This document shows positions 1-9,340 of a DNA stretch of 64,000 bases, piece by piece. Each line of letters begins with the position of its first letter. Position 1 is the stretch's first letter. The notes below the pieces were generated by a model, which worked only from the letters and a program-made list of their open reading frames with translations, was not told the DNA's origin and ran no database searches. This DNA is from Proteus columbae. Its GTDB lineage: Bacteria; Pseudomonadota; Gammaproteobacteria; Enterobacterales; Enterobacteriaceae. The DNA is taken from contig NZ_CP043925.1 in NCBI RefSeq assembly GCF_009914335.1, positions 2,604,001 to 2,668,000 on the forward strand, in the 5' to 3' direction. Both the position numbers and the translations under genes were made by a program.

Positions 1-233
1 TATGCATCGCCTTTTAAAACGGCACAAAGAGAGGATTTATCACCTAAAAGTGATTGTACTTTCTTCACATTAAAATCGAGCGCACTACGTGAGATTTCAA
101 TCCATGAGTTATTCACGATTGCAGGTTGAACCTGCGCCGTTCGAGTCACGGGTGGATTGTGATTAATCGGTTGTTGGCAAGCAGTGATAACAAAAAGTGG
201 TAACAACGCAAGATATCGAATACCAAAAGACAT
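1..233 (-). CDS. alr: Exported alanine/broad-specificity amino-acid racemase, N-terminal part (cut by window edge)
   Basis: The reading frame starts at the ATG at 231-233 and runs off the left edge, so only about 77 residues are visible. It begins with a hydrophobic signal segment ending in ITAC followed by QQ, which fits a lipobox. After a short linker comes NSWIEISRSALDFNVKKV and then AVLKGDAY. These match the N-terminus of fold-type III alanine racemases, where the lysine in the (V/L)K(A/G)DAYG motif binds PLP. An exported racemase of this kind resembles the periplasmic broad-spectrum racemases (Bsr) rather than cytoplasmic Alr. That distinction is inferred from the signal sequence and cannot be confirmed without the C-terminus. 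Confidence 0.8.
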   Translation of the reverse strand, partial: MSFGIRYLALLPLFVITACQQPINHNPPVTRTAQVQPAIVNNSWIEISRSALDFNVKKVQSLLGDKSSLCAVLKGDA

Positions 234-363
234 CTTCTTTTTCCTTAGTGATTGTGATGTAAACCTATTTTTATAATTAATTAGGTACGAAAATATACAC
301 ACAGTGAATATTCACTCAGGATAATAGCATTATTATTCATAAAATAAACATATTAATTCATAT

Positions 364-403
364 AAAAAAACGCCCCAATGAATTAATTTCAATGAGGCGT
401 TTA
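364..403 (-). terminator. Rho-independent terminator of the PTS operon
   Basis: An imperfect hairpin with AAACGCC/GGCGTTT arms is followed, reading the minus strand, by seven Ts. It sits just downstream of the EIIC gene. Confidence 0.75.
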
Positions 404-425
404 TCTATCTTAATTCTTAAAACAA

Positions 426-1682
426 TCAGCGAACAATAATACCTAACAGAATACCAATAACACCAAAGTCTGCATCACTAAATGTAGTGTTAGCAATACC
501 GATATCGCCAAGTACAGGCAAGAGGAATACAGGTAAGAAGGTAATTAATAAACCTTGAGCAAAGGCACCTAAAATAGCACCACGACGTCCACCGGTTGCA
601 TTACCAAAGACCCCCGCTGTTGCACCTACAAAGAAGTGAGGAACAACACCTGGGATGATCACCGTCCAATCTAAGGCATAAAGAATGAACATACCGATAA
701 CGCCAGCGGCAAAGCTACTTAAAAAGCCGACCAATACCGCATTAGGAGCATAAGGGAACACCACTGGACAATCTAAAGCGGGTTTTGCATTAGGGACTAA
801 CTTATCAGAAATACCTTTAAATGCTGGAACGATTTCAGCAATCACCATACGTACACCTTGCAGAATAATATAAACACCTGCTGCAAAGGTTATGGATTGC
901 ATCAATGAGAACATAAACCAGTTTTTGCCACCACTGACTTCACGAACGAAAGCATCGCCCGCAAATAAACAGGTAATGATAAAAATAATACCCATTGTAA
1001 AGGCGATGGCAACAGGCGTATCACGTAAAAATAGTAAACTTTTAGGCACATTCATCTCTTCGGTTGAATGCTCTTTATTACCAAATTTACTGCCGATAAA
1101 ACCAGCAACAACATAAGAGATAGTCGAGAAGTGTCCTAATGCCACATCATCAGAACCGGTAATTTTTTTCATATAAGGATGAGCAATGGCAGGGAAAAAC
1201 ACCATTGAAATCCCAACAACTAATGAACCTACCGCAACTAATACTGTGCCTTCTAAGCCTGCTGTTGCCAAAATAACCGCCACCATCATCGACATAAATA
1301 ATGTATGGTGACCGGTTAAGAAAATAAATTTCCATGGCGTTAAGCGTGCAATTAAGATATTGATCAACATGGCAAAAAACATAATTAATGCCATCTCTTT
1401 ACCAAAGCTCTTTTGTGCAATAGAGACAATCGCCTCATTATTTGGCACAACGCCTTGAATACCAAATGCATGTTGGAAAATTGTTGAGAAATCACCCAGT
1501 GAGTTGATAACTAACCCTGCACCTGCGCCTAAAATAACAAAACCCATAATGGTTTTTACGGTGCCTTTAATACATTCTGTAACTGGTTTTTTTTGGGCAA
1601 TTAAACCAATCAATGCGATCAAACCCACTAAAATAGCAGGCTCTGAAAGCACATCACTCATTAGAAAGCGGAAAAAGTCCAT
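426..1682 (-). CDS. PTS EIIC permease, ascorbate (UlaA/SgaT) type
   Basis: This 418-residue polytopic membrane protein looks like the UlaA/SgaT family of PTS EIIC components, which transport and phosphorylate L-ascorbate in E. coli. Recognisable family stretches include LILGAGAGLVIN-like and GNATGGRRGAILGAF-like segments, and hydrophobic helices run along the full length. It is the last gene of a three-gene minus-strand operon (EIIA, EIIB, EIIC), ten bases after the EIIB gene. No ascorbate catabolism genes (ulaDEF-like) lie beside it, so the true substrate is uncertain. The length is slightly short of E. coli UlaA but the C-terminus appears complete. Confidence 0.85.
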   Translation of the reverse strand: MDFFRFLMSDVLSEPAILVGLIALIGLIAQKKPVTECIKGTVKTIMGFVILGAGAGLVINSLGDFSTIFQHAFGIQGVVPNNEAIVSIAQKSFGKEMALIMFFAMLINILIARLTPWKFIFLTGHHTLFMSMMVAVILATAGLEGTVLVAVGSLVVGISMVFFPAIAHPYMKKITGSDDVALGHFSTISYVVAGFIGSKFGNKEHSTEEMNVPKSLLFLRDTPVAIAFTMGIIFIITCLFAGDAFVREVSGGKNWFMFSLMQSITFAAGVYIILQGVRMVIAEIVPAFKGISDKLVPNAKPALDCPVVFPYAPNAVLVGFLSSFAAGVIGMFILYALDWTVIIPGVVPHFFVGATAGVFGNATGGRRGAILGAFAQGLLITFLPVFLLPVLGDIGIANTTFSDADFGVIGILLGIIVR

Positions 1683-1692
1683 GATAGGCTCC

Positions 1693-1980
1693 TTATAACG
1701 CGCCTAATTCACGTAATGCGACTGAAAGCTTCTCTTTCATCGCCACTTTATCAATCATGTTATCCAGTGAAACAACTTTTCCATTTACCGCTTGTGAATT
1801 GAGTTGCTCTGCAATATCACGGGTGCCAACATAGATATCACTTGGAGTACCTTTTGCTGATCCCAGATCAACATGATCGACTTCTGCATTCACAGAAAGA
1901 TCTTTTAGGATACTTTTGATGCTCATTTCCATCATTAAGCTACTACCTAAACCATTTCCACACACAACAGTAATTTTCAT
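1693..1980 (-). CDS. PTS EIIB component, ascorbate/lactose-like
   Basis: A 95-residue cytoplasmic EIIB protein. The N-terminus MKITVVCGNGLGSS carries the phosphorylated cysteine (Cys7) in the P-loop typical of UlaB/SgaB and related EIIB domains. It would pass phosphate from the upstream-encoded EIIA to the sugar moved by EIIC. It lies between the EIIA gene (30 bases upstream) and the EIIC gene (10 bases downstream), consistent with one transcript. Confidence 0.88.
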   Translation of the reverse strand: MKITVVCGNGLGSSLMMEMSIKSILKDLSVNAEVDHVDLGSAKGTPSDIYVGTRDIAEQLNSQAVNGKVVSLDNMIDKVAMKEKLSVALRELGAL

Positions 1981-2009
1981 GATATTCCCCTCGGTAATTT
2001 AAATCGTCA

Positions 2010-2453
2010 TTAATAATTGTTGATAACGGCTAATACATCCGCTTTGCTTTTCGCATTAAATAGCTTTTGAATATCTGCATCGTTATCAAAAAGTTCGGCT
2101 AATTTCACAATGGCATTAATATGACTATCGTTATCTGTTGCAGCCAAAACAATCAGTAATTTCACCGGATCGTTTTCATCAGCACCAAATTCAACACCTT
2201 GCTCAACAATCGTTAATGCAAGAGAAAGTTGATTAACACCATCTTCAGGACGAGCATGAGGCATCGCAATACCGGGGCCTAAAACATAATATGGCCCTAT
2301 TTTTTCGTGTGATTTGTAAATTGCATCGATATAACGAGGTTCAATACAACCTTTATCAATCAATGGCTGACATGCCACTTTGACTGCATCTCTCCAATCG
2401 ATAACGTTTGGAACCACTTGCACCACATCGGGCGTTAATAACGTTTTAAGCAT
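2010..2453 (-). CDS. PTS EIIA component, mannitol/fructose-fold (UlaC-like)
   Basis: A 147-residue EIIA of the fructose/mannitol superfamily, the same fold as UlaC. His66 in the motif GIAMPHARPEDG is the predicted phosphorylation site, accepting phosphate from HPr. It is the first gene of the operon and faces the LacI-family regulator across a 227-base gap holding two palindromes. Its presence makes this a complete three-protein PTS that depends on EI and HPr, which are encoded near 59.2-61.3 kb of this window. Confidence 0.87.
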   Translation of the reverse strand: MLKTLLTPDVVQVVPNVIDWRDAVKVACQPLIDKGCIEPRYIDAIYKSHEKIGPYYVLGPGIAMPHARPEDGVNQLSLALTIVEQGVEFGADENDPVKLLIVLAATDNDSHINAIVKLAELFDNDADIQKLFNAKSKADVLAVINNY

Positions 2454-2512
2454 ACTTGCAACCTCGATAAGACTCTCTATGAGCTTCGTTATTAAGGATA
2501 GTAATCATTAAT

Positions 2513-2559
2513 GGTAGCGCTATCTAGATAGATCATTCGTAATTGTGATAGCGCTATCA
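2513..2559. promoter_or_regulatory. Paired LacI-family operator candidates between PTS operon and regulator
   Basis: Two related palindromes lie in the divergent intergenic region. The one at 2546-2559 is a perfect 14-base palindrome, TGATAGCGCTATCA. The one at 2513-2524 shares the TAGCGCTA core with one mismatched pair. Their centres are 34 bases apart. The central CG dinucleotide and size are typical of LacI/GntR-family operators, so they are probably bound by the divergent regulator. Confidence 0.7.
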
Positions 2560-2680
2560 TTTTAATGAAATGTTAATTGCAGAAAATGCCAACAATTGAC
2601 ACTGTATTGTTTCAGCATAATAGGAAGATTTCAGGTAGGATCTGCGGTTAATAAAATAGGCTAGGCAAGCATAATAACAA

Positions 2681-3727
2681 ATGATCAAAACACGTAAGCG
2701 CCGAAATACAGGTCGCGTCACATTACAAGATGTCGCTAAACATGCAGGAGTCGGATCGATGACCGTCTCTCGTGCATTGCGAACCCCTGAATTAGTTTCT
2801 GATAAGTTACGAGAAAAAGTTAATCAAGCAGTAGAGGAACTTGGCTATATTCCTAATGCCTCGGCAGGTGCTTTAGCTTCAGCACAAAGTCATATTATTG
2901 CGGTACTGTTGCCCTCCTTCACAGATAGGGCCAGTGCAGATTTTATGCAATCTTTACAACAAATACTCAATCGCCATCAATATCAAATTTTAGTGGGTTG
3001 CTATGAGCACCAACCTCACAAAGCCAGTGATGTGATTAATATGCTGTTGCAAAGTAATCCTGCCGCATTAGTTGTCTTTGGTTCACAGCTTAGCCCAACT
3101 CATTTTTTGCATATCAGTAATGCCAATGTGCCTGTTGTCAGCGTTGCCAGCCAACCAGATGAACAAGCCGCTATTAGTATTGATTGTTCTTATGAGCAAG
3201 CGGCATATGATTTAACAAACCATTTAGTCACCCGAGGAAAGCGTTGTATTGGCTATATTGGTGCGTTACAAGGACAACGCCTGCACCACCAGCAAATAAC
3301 CGGTTGGTCACGAGCGTTACTCAAAAATTATTTAAATGCTGAGCAAAGTGTCACTACACCTGATCCCGCATCTATGGCATACGGTCGACAAGCATTAACA
3401 GAGATTTTATTGCGCCAACCCGAACTAGATGCGGTCATTTGTAGCCATGAGAGTATTGCACTAGGTATGATTTTTGAGTGTCAACGTCGATTAATTAAGA
3501 TCCCACAAGATCTGGCTATCGCTTGTTTAGAAGGCTCTGAAAATAGTGATCAGATATCCCCTTCTCTCACATCAATTCGTTTTGATTATCACAAAATGGG
3601 AAAAGAGGCAGGAAAACATCTGATAGCACTTTTACAACGTTTAAGAGACGAAGATGATAACGCTATATTCGAAGATACCGTTATCAACTATGCTTATCGA
3701 TTTGAGTTAGGGCAAAGCACCCCTTAG
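2681..3727 (+). CDS. LacI/GntR-type transcriptional regulator of the adjacent PTS operon
   Basis: A 348-residue LacI-family repressor. The N-terminal helix-turn-helix and hinge are clear ([20 protein letters not shown] near residues 13-33, then [15 protein letters not shown]). The rest is a periplasmic-binding-protein-like effector domain. The DNA-binding region and basic N-terminal tail ([10 protein letters not shown]) resemble the gluconate regulators GntR/IdnR. It is transcribed away from the PTS operon with two palindromes between them, so it most likely represses that operon. E. coli controls its ascorbate PTS with the DeoR-type UlaR instead. The 3' end overlaps the convergent yfcD gene by four bases. 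Confidence 0.88.
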   Translation: MIKTRKRRNTGRVTLQDVAKHAGVGSMTVSRALRTPELVSDKLREKVNQAVEELGYIPNASAGALASAQSHIIAVLLPSFTDRASADFMQSLQQILNRHQYQILVGCYEHQPHKASDVINMLLQSNPAALVVFGSQLSPTHFLHISNANVPVVSVASQPDEQAAISIDCSYEQAAYDLTNHLVTRGKRCIGYIGALQGQRLHHQQITGWSRALLKNYLNAEQSVTTPDPASMAYGRQALTEILLRQPELDAVICSHESIALGMIFECQRRLIKIPQDLAIACLEGSENSDQISPSLTSIRFDYHKMGKEAGKHLIALLQRLRDEDDNAIFEDTVINYAYRFELGQSTP

Positions 3728-4266
3728 TCCACAGTTTCTCTACTTTCTAGGCGTGTACTGTTGTTACGTGTTAACCAAAGAGAGAGGGCTTTTAATGAAT
3801 CAGGCGTGAATTCATCACAGCGCTCAGTAATTTCAGAGGGAGTTAACCAACACACTTCCTCAATTTCTTCTGCTTGCAGTGCGAAGGGTCCATGAGAAAC
3901 ACAGCTAAACAAGCTTCCCCATACACGGCAACTTTCATCATCATAATAAAATTGACCATGCTCAGCAAAAGGGACTCCAGCAATACCTAACTCTTCTTCT
4001 GCTTCACGACGCGCACTTTCAAGTAAATTCTCACCTTGCTGAACCACACCACCCGCAGTAGCATCTAACCAACCAGGATAAAAATCTTTTATTTCAGTTC
4101 GACGCTGCGCCAAGATTTTCCCCATTCCATCATGAACAACGATATAAGTTGCTCTATGTCTTAGATTTTCAGCTCGCATTTGTTGACGTGTTGCTTGTGC
4201 AACGACTTCATTTTTATCATCAACAATATCAACCCATTCAACCAATGCCGTCTTTTCTTGTTCCAT
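3724..4266 (-). CDS. yfcD: Nudix hydrolase YfcD
   Basis: A 180-residue Nudix-family protein close to E. coli YfcD in length and sequence. The Nudix box is intact: [13 protein letters not shown] followed by [11 protein letters not shown], fitting GX5EX7REUXEEXGU. Family members hydrolyse nucleoside-diphosphate-linked substrates; the YfcD substrate is not established. The ATG at 4266 is chosen over an in-frame TTG nine bases upstream because it gives the family N-terminus (MEQ...VEWVDIV) and exact family length. It overlaps the end of the LacI gene on the opposite strand. Confidence 0.9.
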   Translation of the reverse strand: MEQEKTALVEWVDIVDDKNEVVAQATRQQMRAENLRHRATYIVVHDGMGKILAQRRTEIKDFYPGWLDATAGGVVQQGENLLESARREAEEELGIAGVPFAEHGQFYYDDESCRVWGSLFSCVSHGPFALQAEEIEEVCWLTPSEITERCDEFTPDSLKALSLWLTRNNSTRLESRETVD

Positions 4267-4464
4267 CCTCAACAAACCTTTTTTAACCGATACTAAACGA
4301 TCGTAATTTTTATCCTGAATATACCAAAATCACTATTTTTCACCACTACAATAATCATACGTGACTTGTTTTATCCATCTTGCGCTTTTTTGCTTTTTAT
4401 GATGTTAAAAGGCAGACTGTGATTATATTGTCTATTTAGTGCCTACTTTATTTTGGAGCTTTTA

Positions 4465-5079
4465 ATGATTGACTTATATTATGCAGATACCCCAAATGGC
4501 CAAAAAATAACGCTTTTTCTTGAAGAAACTGGCATACCTTATCAGTTACATCGCATCGATATTAGTAAAGGCGATCAATTTAAACCTGAGTTTTTAGCAA
4601 TTTCACCCAATAATAAAATTCCCGCGATTGTAGATAATTCACCTATTGATGGTGGTGAGCCTATCTCTATTTTTGAATCAGGTGCTATTCTTATCTATCT
4701 AGCTGAAAAAAGTGGCAAATTGCTCAGTCAAAATTTACGAGAAAAAACAACACAACTACAATGGCTGTTTTGGCAAGTGGGGGGATTTGGCCCAATGTTG
4801 GGACAAAATCATCACTTCACCCGTTATGCCACAGAAAAAGTCCCTTATGCGATTAAACGTTATACTGAAGAAACACAGCGTTTATATAGTGTATTAGAGA
4901 AAAGGTTAGCGCAGTCACCTTACCTTGGGGGCAAAGAGTACAGCATTGCGGATATCGCCACATATACATGGGCTCGTCTGCACGATCACCACAATATTGA
5001 TTTAGCAAATTATCCCGCAATTGATAAATGGCTAAACAACATTAACCAACGCCCAGCTACGAAAAAACTCTTTAGCTAA
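4465..5079 (+). CDS. yfcG: Glutathione S-transferase-like disulfide-bond oxidoreductase YfcG
   Basis: This protein has an N-terminal thioredoxin-fold domain and a C-terminal helical GST domain. The start MIDLYYADTPNGQKITLFLEE and the SPNNKIPAIVD segment are characteristic of E. coli YfcG, a GSH-dependent disulfide reductase of the Nu class. The TPN motif supplies the active-site residues of this group. The ATG at 4465 is preferred to an in-frame TTG at 4453, because GGAG at 4455-4458 is a well-placed Shine-Dalgarno for the ATG. It lies in the yfc gene order seen in E. coli, though yfcE and yfcF are absent. Confidence 0.92.
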   Translation: MIDLYYADTPNGQKITLFLEETGIPYQLHRIDISKGDQFKPEFLAISPNNKIPAIVDNSPIDGGEPISIFESGAILIYLAEKSGKLLSQNLREKTTQLQWLFWQVGGFGPMLGQNHHFTRYATEKVPYAIKRYTEETQRLYSVLEKRLAQSPYLGGKEYSIADIATYTWARLHDHHNIDLANYPAIDKWLNNINQRPATKKLFS

Positions 5080-5144
5080 TATAAGCAATTCATATATCAG
5101 GATGATATTTATTCTTTTCAAGCAAGTAGATCAGGAGGATTGTG

Positions 5145-6050
5145 ATGAAAATACTTATCACAGGTGGTACAGGATTAATTGGCAAAGCATTAGTTTGTGA
5201 GCTTGCGCTCGCCAATAATGATATTACGGTGCTTTCTCGTTCGCCTCAAAAAGTTTATTCGCATTTTTGTAATGAAATCACCTGCTGGACTCAACTCAAC
5301 GATAAACAAAATCTTAATGAGTTTGATGCCGTTATTAATCTTGCTGGAGAACCTATTGCTGATAACCGTTGGACTCCCTCTCAAAAGCAAAAACTGGTTA
5401 ATAGCCGTTGTCATTTAACCCAGAAATTGGTTGATTTGATTAAAGCTAGCGATTCTCCTCCAACAGTTTTCATTTCTGGCTCTGCAGTAGGTTTTTATGG
5501 CGACCAAGGTGATACACGAGTTACAGAAGAGACGCCAGCAAATCCTGAGTTTACACATGAACTCTGTGCAAAATGGGAACGTATTGCGCTTGAAGCTCAA
5601 ACACCATTAACACGAGTTTGCTTGTTGCGTACAGGGATTGTACTTTCAACTCTCGGTGGTGCACTGCCTAAAATGAGCAAACCTTTCAAATTAGGATTAG
5701 GTGGCAAATTAGGAAGCGGAAAACAGTATATGCCGTGGATACATATCGATGATATGGTCAGTGCGATTGTTTTCTTGCTTAAGACCCAAGATGCTAAAGG
5801 CGCTTTTAACTTAACAGCACCTAACCCAGTACAAAATAAAGAGTTTACTCGCCTATTAGGAAAAGCTTTTAATCGCCCAGCATTAATGATGGTTCCCGAA
5901 AGTGTATTGCGTCTAGTGATGGGAGAAAGCGCGGCATTAGTATTAGGTGGACAACAAGCCATTCCTGAAAAATTACTCAATGCAGGCTTTGAATTTCGTT
6001 ATCCACAATTAGAAGAGGCATTAAAAGATATTATTAGCACTGGAAAATAA
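5145..6050 (+). CDS. yfcH: SDR-type epimerase family protein YfcH
   Basis: About 301 residues with the TIGR01777/YfcH layout: an N-terminal Rossmann nucleotide-binding motif (KILITGGTGLIGKALV), a mid-protein FISGSAVGFYGDQGDTRVTE segment, and a C-terminal DUF1731-like tail. It is predicted to bind NAD(P) but its substrate is unknown. The ATG at 5145 is preferred to the adjacent in-frame GTG; AGGAGG at 5133-5138 gives good spacing. In E. coli folX lies between yfcG and yfcH; here the two genes are separated by only about 65 bases and folX is missing. Confidence 0.9.
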   Translation: MKILITGGTGLIGKALVCELALANNDITVLSRSPQKVYSHFCNEITCWTQLNDKQNLNEFDAVINLAGEPIADNRWTPSQKQKLVNSRCHLTQKLVDLIKASDSPPTVFISGSAVGFYGDQGDTRVTEETPANPEFTHELCAKWERIALEAQTPLTRVCLLRTGIVLSTLGGALPKMSKPFKLGLGGKLGSGKQYMPWIHIDDMVSAIVFLLKTQDAKGAFNLTAPNPVQNKEFTRLLGKAFNRPALMMVPESVLRLVMGESAALVLGGQQAIPEKLLNAGFEFRYPQLEEALKDIISTGK

Positions 6051-6080
6051 TCTCTTTTAATTCGGATTAGGTATTCTACC

Positions 6081-6540
6081 AAATAAACGCAGTCAACAAC
6101 GCTACAACTTGAAGTATGACGAGTAAATACTCTAAATAATTCAAGATGCGGCTAGGCGACAAGTGAATCTATTCCTTGAAAAAACGCCTAGGAGCATACA
6201 ATAGTATGTGACTAGTGCGAATAAACGCAGTCAACAACGCTATACCTTGAAGTATGGCGAGTAAATACTCTAAATAATTCAAGATACAGCTAGGCGACAA
6301 GTGAATGAGTCGCTAGGAGCATACATCAGTATGTGACTAGTGCGAATAAACGCAGTCAACAACGCTATACCTTGAAGTATGGCGAGTAAATACTCTAAAT
6401 AATTCAAGATGCAGCTAGGCGACAAGTGAATGAGTCGCTAGGAGCATACATCAGTATGTGACTAGTGCGAATAAACGCAGTCAACAACGCTGCAACTTGA
6501 AGAATGACGAGTAACGCTGCAACTTGAATTATGACGAGTA
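6081..6540. repeat. Tandem array of ERIC (IRU) elements
   Basis: The whole gap between yfcH and ubiX is filled by ERIC-type repeats in head-to-tail order. A partial unit ends near 6127, followed by units at 6128-6265 (138 bases), 6266-6390 (125 bases) and 6391-6514, then a short duplicated tail to 6540. Each unit starts with TACTCTAAATAATTCAAG, carries the ERIC core (GTGAAT...TAGGAGCATACAT and AGTATGTGACTAG), and ends AACTTGAAGTATGACGAGTA or similar. The second and third units are almost identical. The first differs in the segment before CTAGGAGC, where it is about 13 bases longer. The core matches the regions targeted by the classical ERIC primers, with Proteus-like substitutions. Confidence 0.88.
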
Positions 6541-6543
6541 TAC

Positions 6544-7125
6544 TTAGCGAGTGGGCTTATCGCCCTCCCACCTTTGAAATAAATCATCAGGTAAATCAAT
6601 CTCAAACTGATCAAGTACACGATTTACTGTTTGATTAACAATATCATCAATTGTTTTAGGCTGAAAATAGAAGGCAGGTACTGGTGGCATAATCACTGCA
6701 CCTAACTCAGCAGCCTGTGTCATTAATCGCAAATGACCCAAATGCAGTGGCGTTTCACGCACACATAATACTAACTTACGCCCTTCTTTTAATACCACAT
6801 CCGCAGCGCGAGTGACTAAGGTATCTGCATAGCTATGAACAATACCTGACAGGCTTTTAATTGAGCAGGGTAATATGACCATTCCATTGACACGAAACGA
6901 TCCTGAAGAGATAGATGCGCCAATATCGCGATCGTCATAAATCACATCCGCTAAAGCATGAATATCTTTTAGCGAATAATCAGTTTCTAATGAAATCGTA
7001 CGGCGTGCAGCTTGGCTAATCACTAAATGTGTTTCAACTGACGGCACAGATTTTAGTATCTCTAATAAACGTATGCCGTAAATTGCACCACTGGCACCTG
7101 TTAGCCCAACTATCAGCTTTTTCAT
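6544..7125 (-). CDS. ubiX: Flavin prenyltransferase UbiX
   Basis: A 193-residue UbiX. It makes prenylated FMN, the cofactor of the UbiD decarboxylase in ubiquinone synthesis. Family signatures are GLTGASGAIYGIRLLE at the N-terminus, LPCSIKSLSGIVHSYADTL in the middle, and RETPLHLGHLRLM plus MPPVPAFY toward the C-terminus. It is the last gene of the accD-folC-dedD-cvpA-purF-ubiX block, as in E. coli. Its stop codon lies three bases from the edge of the tandem ERIC array. Confidence 0.95.
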   Translation of the reverse strand: MKKLIVGLTGASGAIYGIRLLEILKSVPSVETHLVISQAARRTISLETDYSLKDIHALADVIYDDRDIGASISSGSFRVNGMVILPCSIKSLSGIVHSYADTLVTRAADVVLKEGRKLVLCVRETPLHLGHLRLMTQAAELGAVIMPPVPAFYFQPKTIDDIVNQTVNRVLDQFEIDLPDDLFQRWEGDKPTR

Positions 7126-7177
7126 TATAATCCTCAGAATATATACCTTTGTTAATCATTATGATGATTAACCCTCA

Positions 7178-7218
7178 AAAAACAAGCGTCGATGCAGAAC
7201 ACACTAGCATCGACGCTT
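7178..7218 (-). terminator. Terminator downstream of purF
   Basis: A 12-base perfect stem (arms at 7184-7195 and 7207-7218, AAGCGTCGATGC and its complement) is followed on the minus strand by a T-rich run. It separates purF from ubiX. Confidence 0.8.
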
Positions 7219-7244
7219 TATAAGGAAGGTATCTTACCGAAAAA

Positions 7245-8762
7245 TCAGCCTTCGTTATAGATTTCCAAATTTTCTATTTCATTCTGATCACGAATTTTAT
7301 GTTCATCATCACGACGTAGATTTTCTAAATAATCCAAGTAATCTTGATCGATATCTTTCGTAATATAAACACCGTCAAATACAGAACATTCAAACTGATT
7401 AATATCAGGATTCTCTTCTTGTACTGCGGCGATTAAATCAGTGAGATCTTGGAAAATAAGTCCATCAGCACCAATTAATTTACGAATTTCATCCACTTCA
7501 CGTCCATGAGCAATAAGCTCATTGGCATTTGGCATATCAATACCATACACATTAGGGAAGCGAACTTCTGGCGCTGCTGAGGCAAAATAGACTTTCTTCG
7601 CACCCGCTTCTCTTGCGAGTTCGACAATTTGCTCTGACGTTGTGCCACGGACAATCGAGTCATCAATCAACAGAACATTTTTATCACGAAACTCTGCGCG
7701 ATTTGCATTCAGTTTACGTCTAACTGACTTACGACGCTCTTGCTGACCCGGCATAATAAAGGTACGACCAACATAGCGATTTTTTACAAAGCCTTGGCGA
7801 TAAGGTTTATTGAGAATATGCGCAATTTCTAAGGCAATATCACAAGATGTTTCAGGGATTGGGATCACAACATCAATGTGTAAATCATCCCATTCTTTGG
7901 CAATTTTAGCGCCTAATTTCTGCCCCATACGTAAACGCGCATTATAAACCGAAATTTTATCGATAAAGGAATCAGGACGAGCAAAGTAAACATACTCAAA
8001 CAAACAAGGCATTAACTGCGGATTTTCAGCACATTGGCGAGTAAAGAGTTGCCCTTGCTCTGTGATATAAACCGCTTCACCCGGTGCAACATCACGTAAA
8101 AATTCAAAACCTAAAGTATCAAGCGCAACACTTTCAGATGCGACCATGTATTCATAGCGACCATCTTCTAAGGTACGTTTACCCAATACTAAAGGGCGAA
8201 TACCAAAGGGATCACGAAAAGCCAGTAAGCCATGACCGATGATCAAAGCAACACAAGCATAAGCCCCGCGGAGTTTTTTATGCATTGCCGCAACGGCTGC
8301 AAAAATATTATCAGGCTCAAGCGGGAAATGGTCAAAACGGTCTAATTCGTATGCCAATACATTGAGCAGGATTTCAGAATCAGAGGTGGTATTGATATGG
8401 CGACGTGCTGTTTCAAATAATTGGCGACGTAATAAATGCGCATTGGTTAAATTACCATTGTGCGCCAACGTAATACCAAAAGGTGAATTCACATAAAAAG
8501 GCTGCGCTTCTGATGCACTAGAACTACCCGCAGTTGGATAACGGACATGCCCTATCCCGATAGTACCTTTTAAACGCAACATATGACGAGTTTCGAACAC
8601 ATCTTTAACCAGTCCGTTCGCTTTGCGAAGACGGAAACCGTTGTTGCCGTCTATTGTTGCAATGCCTGCTGCATCTTGACCTCGGTGTTGTAACACCGTT
8701 AACGCATCATAAATTGATTGGTTTACTGGATTAGCTCCAGCGATACCGACAATACCGCACAT
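7245..8762 (-). CDS. purF: Amidophosphoribosyltransferase PurF
   Basis: A 505-residue first enzyme of de novo purine synthesis, converting PRPP and glutamine to phosphoribosylamine. The N-terminus MCGIVGIAG exposes Cys2 as the Ntn glutaminase nucleophile after Met removal. The C-terminal phosphoribosyltransferase domain carries the PRPP loop [14 protein letters not shown]. Length and ends match the enterobacterial enzyme. It follows cvpA by about 30 bases and is presumably co-transcribed from the PurR-controlled promoter upstream of cvpA. Confidence 0.97.
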   Translation of the reverse strand: MCGIVGIAGANPVNQSIYDALTVLQHRGQDAAGIATIDGNNGFRLRKANGLVKDVFETRHMLRLKGTIGIGHVRYPTAGSSSASEAQPFYVNSPFGITLAHNGNLTNAHLLRRQLFETARRHINTTSDSEILLNVLAYELDRFDHFPLEPDNIFAAVAAMHKKLRGAYACVALIIGHGLLAFRDPFGIRPLVLGKRTLEDGRYEYMVASESVALDTLGFEFLRDVAPGEAVYITEQGQLFTRQCAENPQLMPCLFEYVYFARPDSFIDKISVYNARLRMGQKLGAKIAKEWDDLHIDVVIPIPETSCDIALEIAHILNKPYRQGFVKNRYVGRTFIMPGQQERRKSVRRKLNANRAEFRDKNVLLIDDSIVRGTTSEQIVELAREAGAKKVYFASAAPEVRFPNVYGIDMPNANELIAHGREVDEIRKLIGADGLIFQDLTDLIAAVQEENPDINQFECSVFDGVYITKDIDQDYLDYLENLRRDDEHKIRDQNEIENLEIYNEG

Positions 8763-8792
8763 GAATAGATCCTCATCAGCCAGACGGAGAGG

Positions 8793-9284
8793 TTATATTC
8801 TCTCCGACACGAAACTTGACGCATTTTGCAGGTAGTCAAAGAACCACCTAATAATATGGTTGAATTGAGGAATAAGCTCAGAACGTTGCCAATCAGCGCT
8901 ATCTGCCATAGGCGTAAATGCGCCTAAAACAAAAAGTAATGCTGAAACTATCAGCACGCCTCTTAAAGCCCCGAAACAGATCCCCAAGACACGATCTGTA
9001 CCTGATAACCCTGTGCGTTGAACAAGAGAGCTAATCACATAATTCACAACAGCACCGACAATCAGTGTCGCAATAAATAACGTGACTATTGCAATCCCGT
9101 TACGAACCAGCTCATCTTCAAACCGGGTAAAATAGACGGCAAGATAAGGATAAAACTGACTAGCAACAAAGAAACCACAACCCCAGGTGATGAGTGACAA
9201 TGCTTCACGAACAAAGCCACGGATCAGGCTGACTAATGCGGAAAAACCAATAATGGCAATGATGGCGTAATCTATCCAGACCAT
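8793..9284 (-). CDS. cvpA: Colicin V production protein CvpA (membrane protein)
   Basis: A 163-residue inner-membrane protein with about four hydrophobic segments, beginning MVWIDYAIIAIIGFSALVSLIRG. It belongs to the CvpA family, required for colicin V export in E. coli and linked to envelope stress tolerance. The ATG at 9284 is chosen over an upstream in-frame TTG at 9299, since it gives the family N-terminus. It is the promoter-proximal gene of cvpA-purF and has a consensus PurR box upstream. Confidence 0.93.
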   Translation of the reverse strand: MVWIDYAIIAIIGFSALVSLIRGFVREALSLITWGCGFFVASQFYPYLAVYFTRFEDELVRNGIAIVTLFIATLIVGAVVNYVISSLVQRTGLSGTDRVLGICFGALRGVLIVSALLFVLGAFTPMADSADWQRSELIPQFNHIIRWFFDYLQNASSFVSERI

Positions 9285-9340
9285 AAATTCTTTATCCAAT
9301 AATGATGCTCCGCATTAATACGGAAGCATTCTAACAGAAA

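Noticed and set aside
6081..6540. Possible CRISPR array
   Set aside because: The repeat units are about 125 bases with no unique spacers and match ERIC elements; no cas genes are near.
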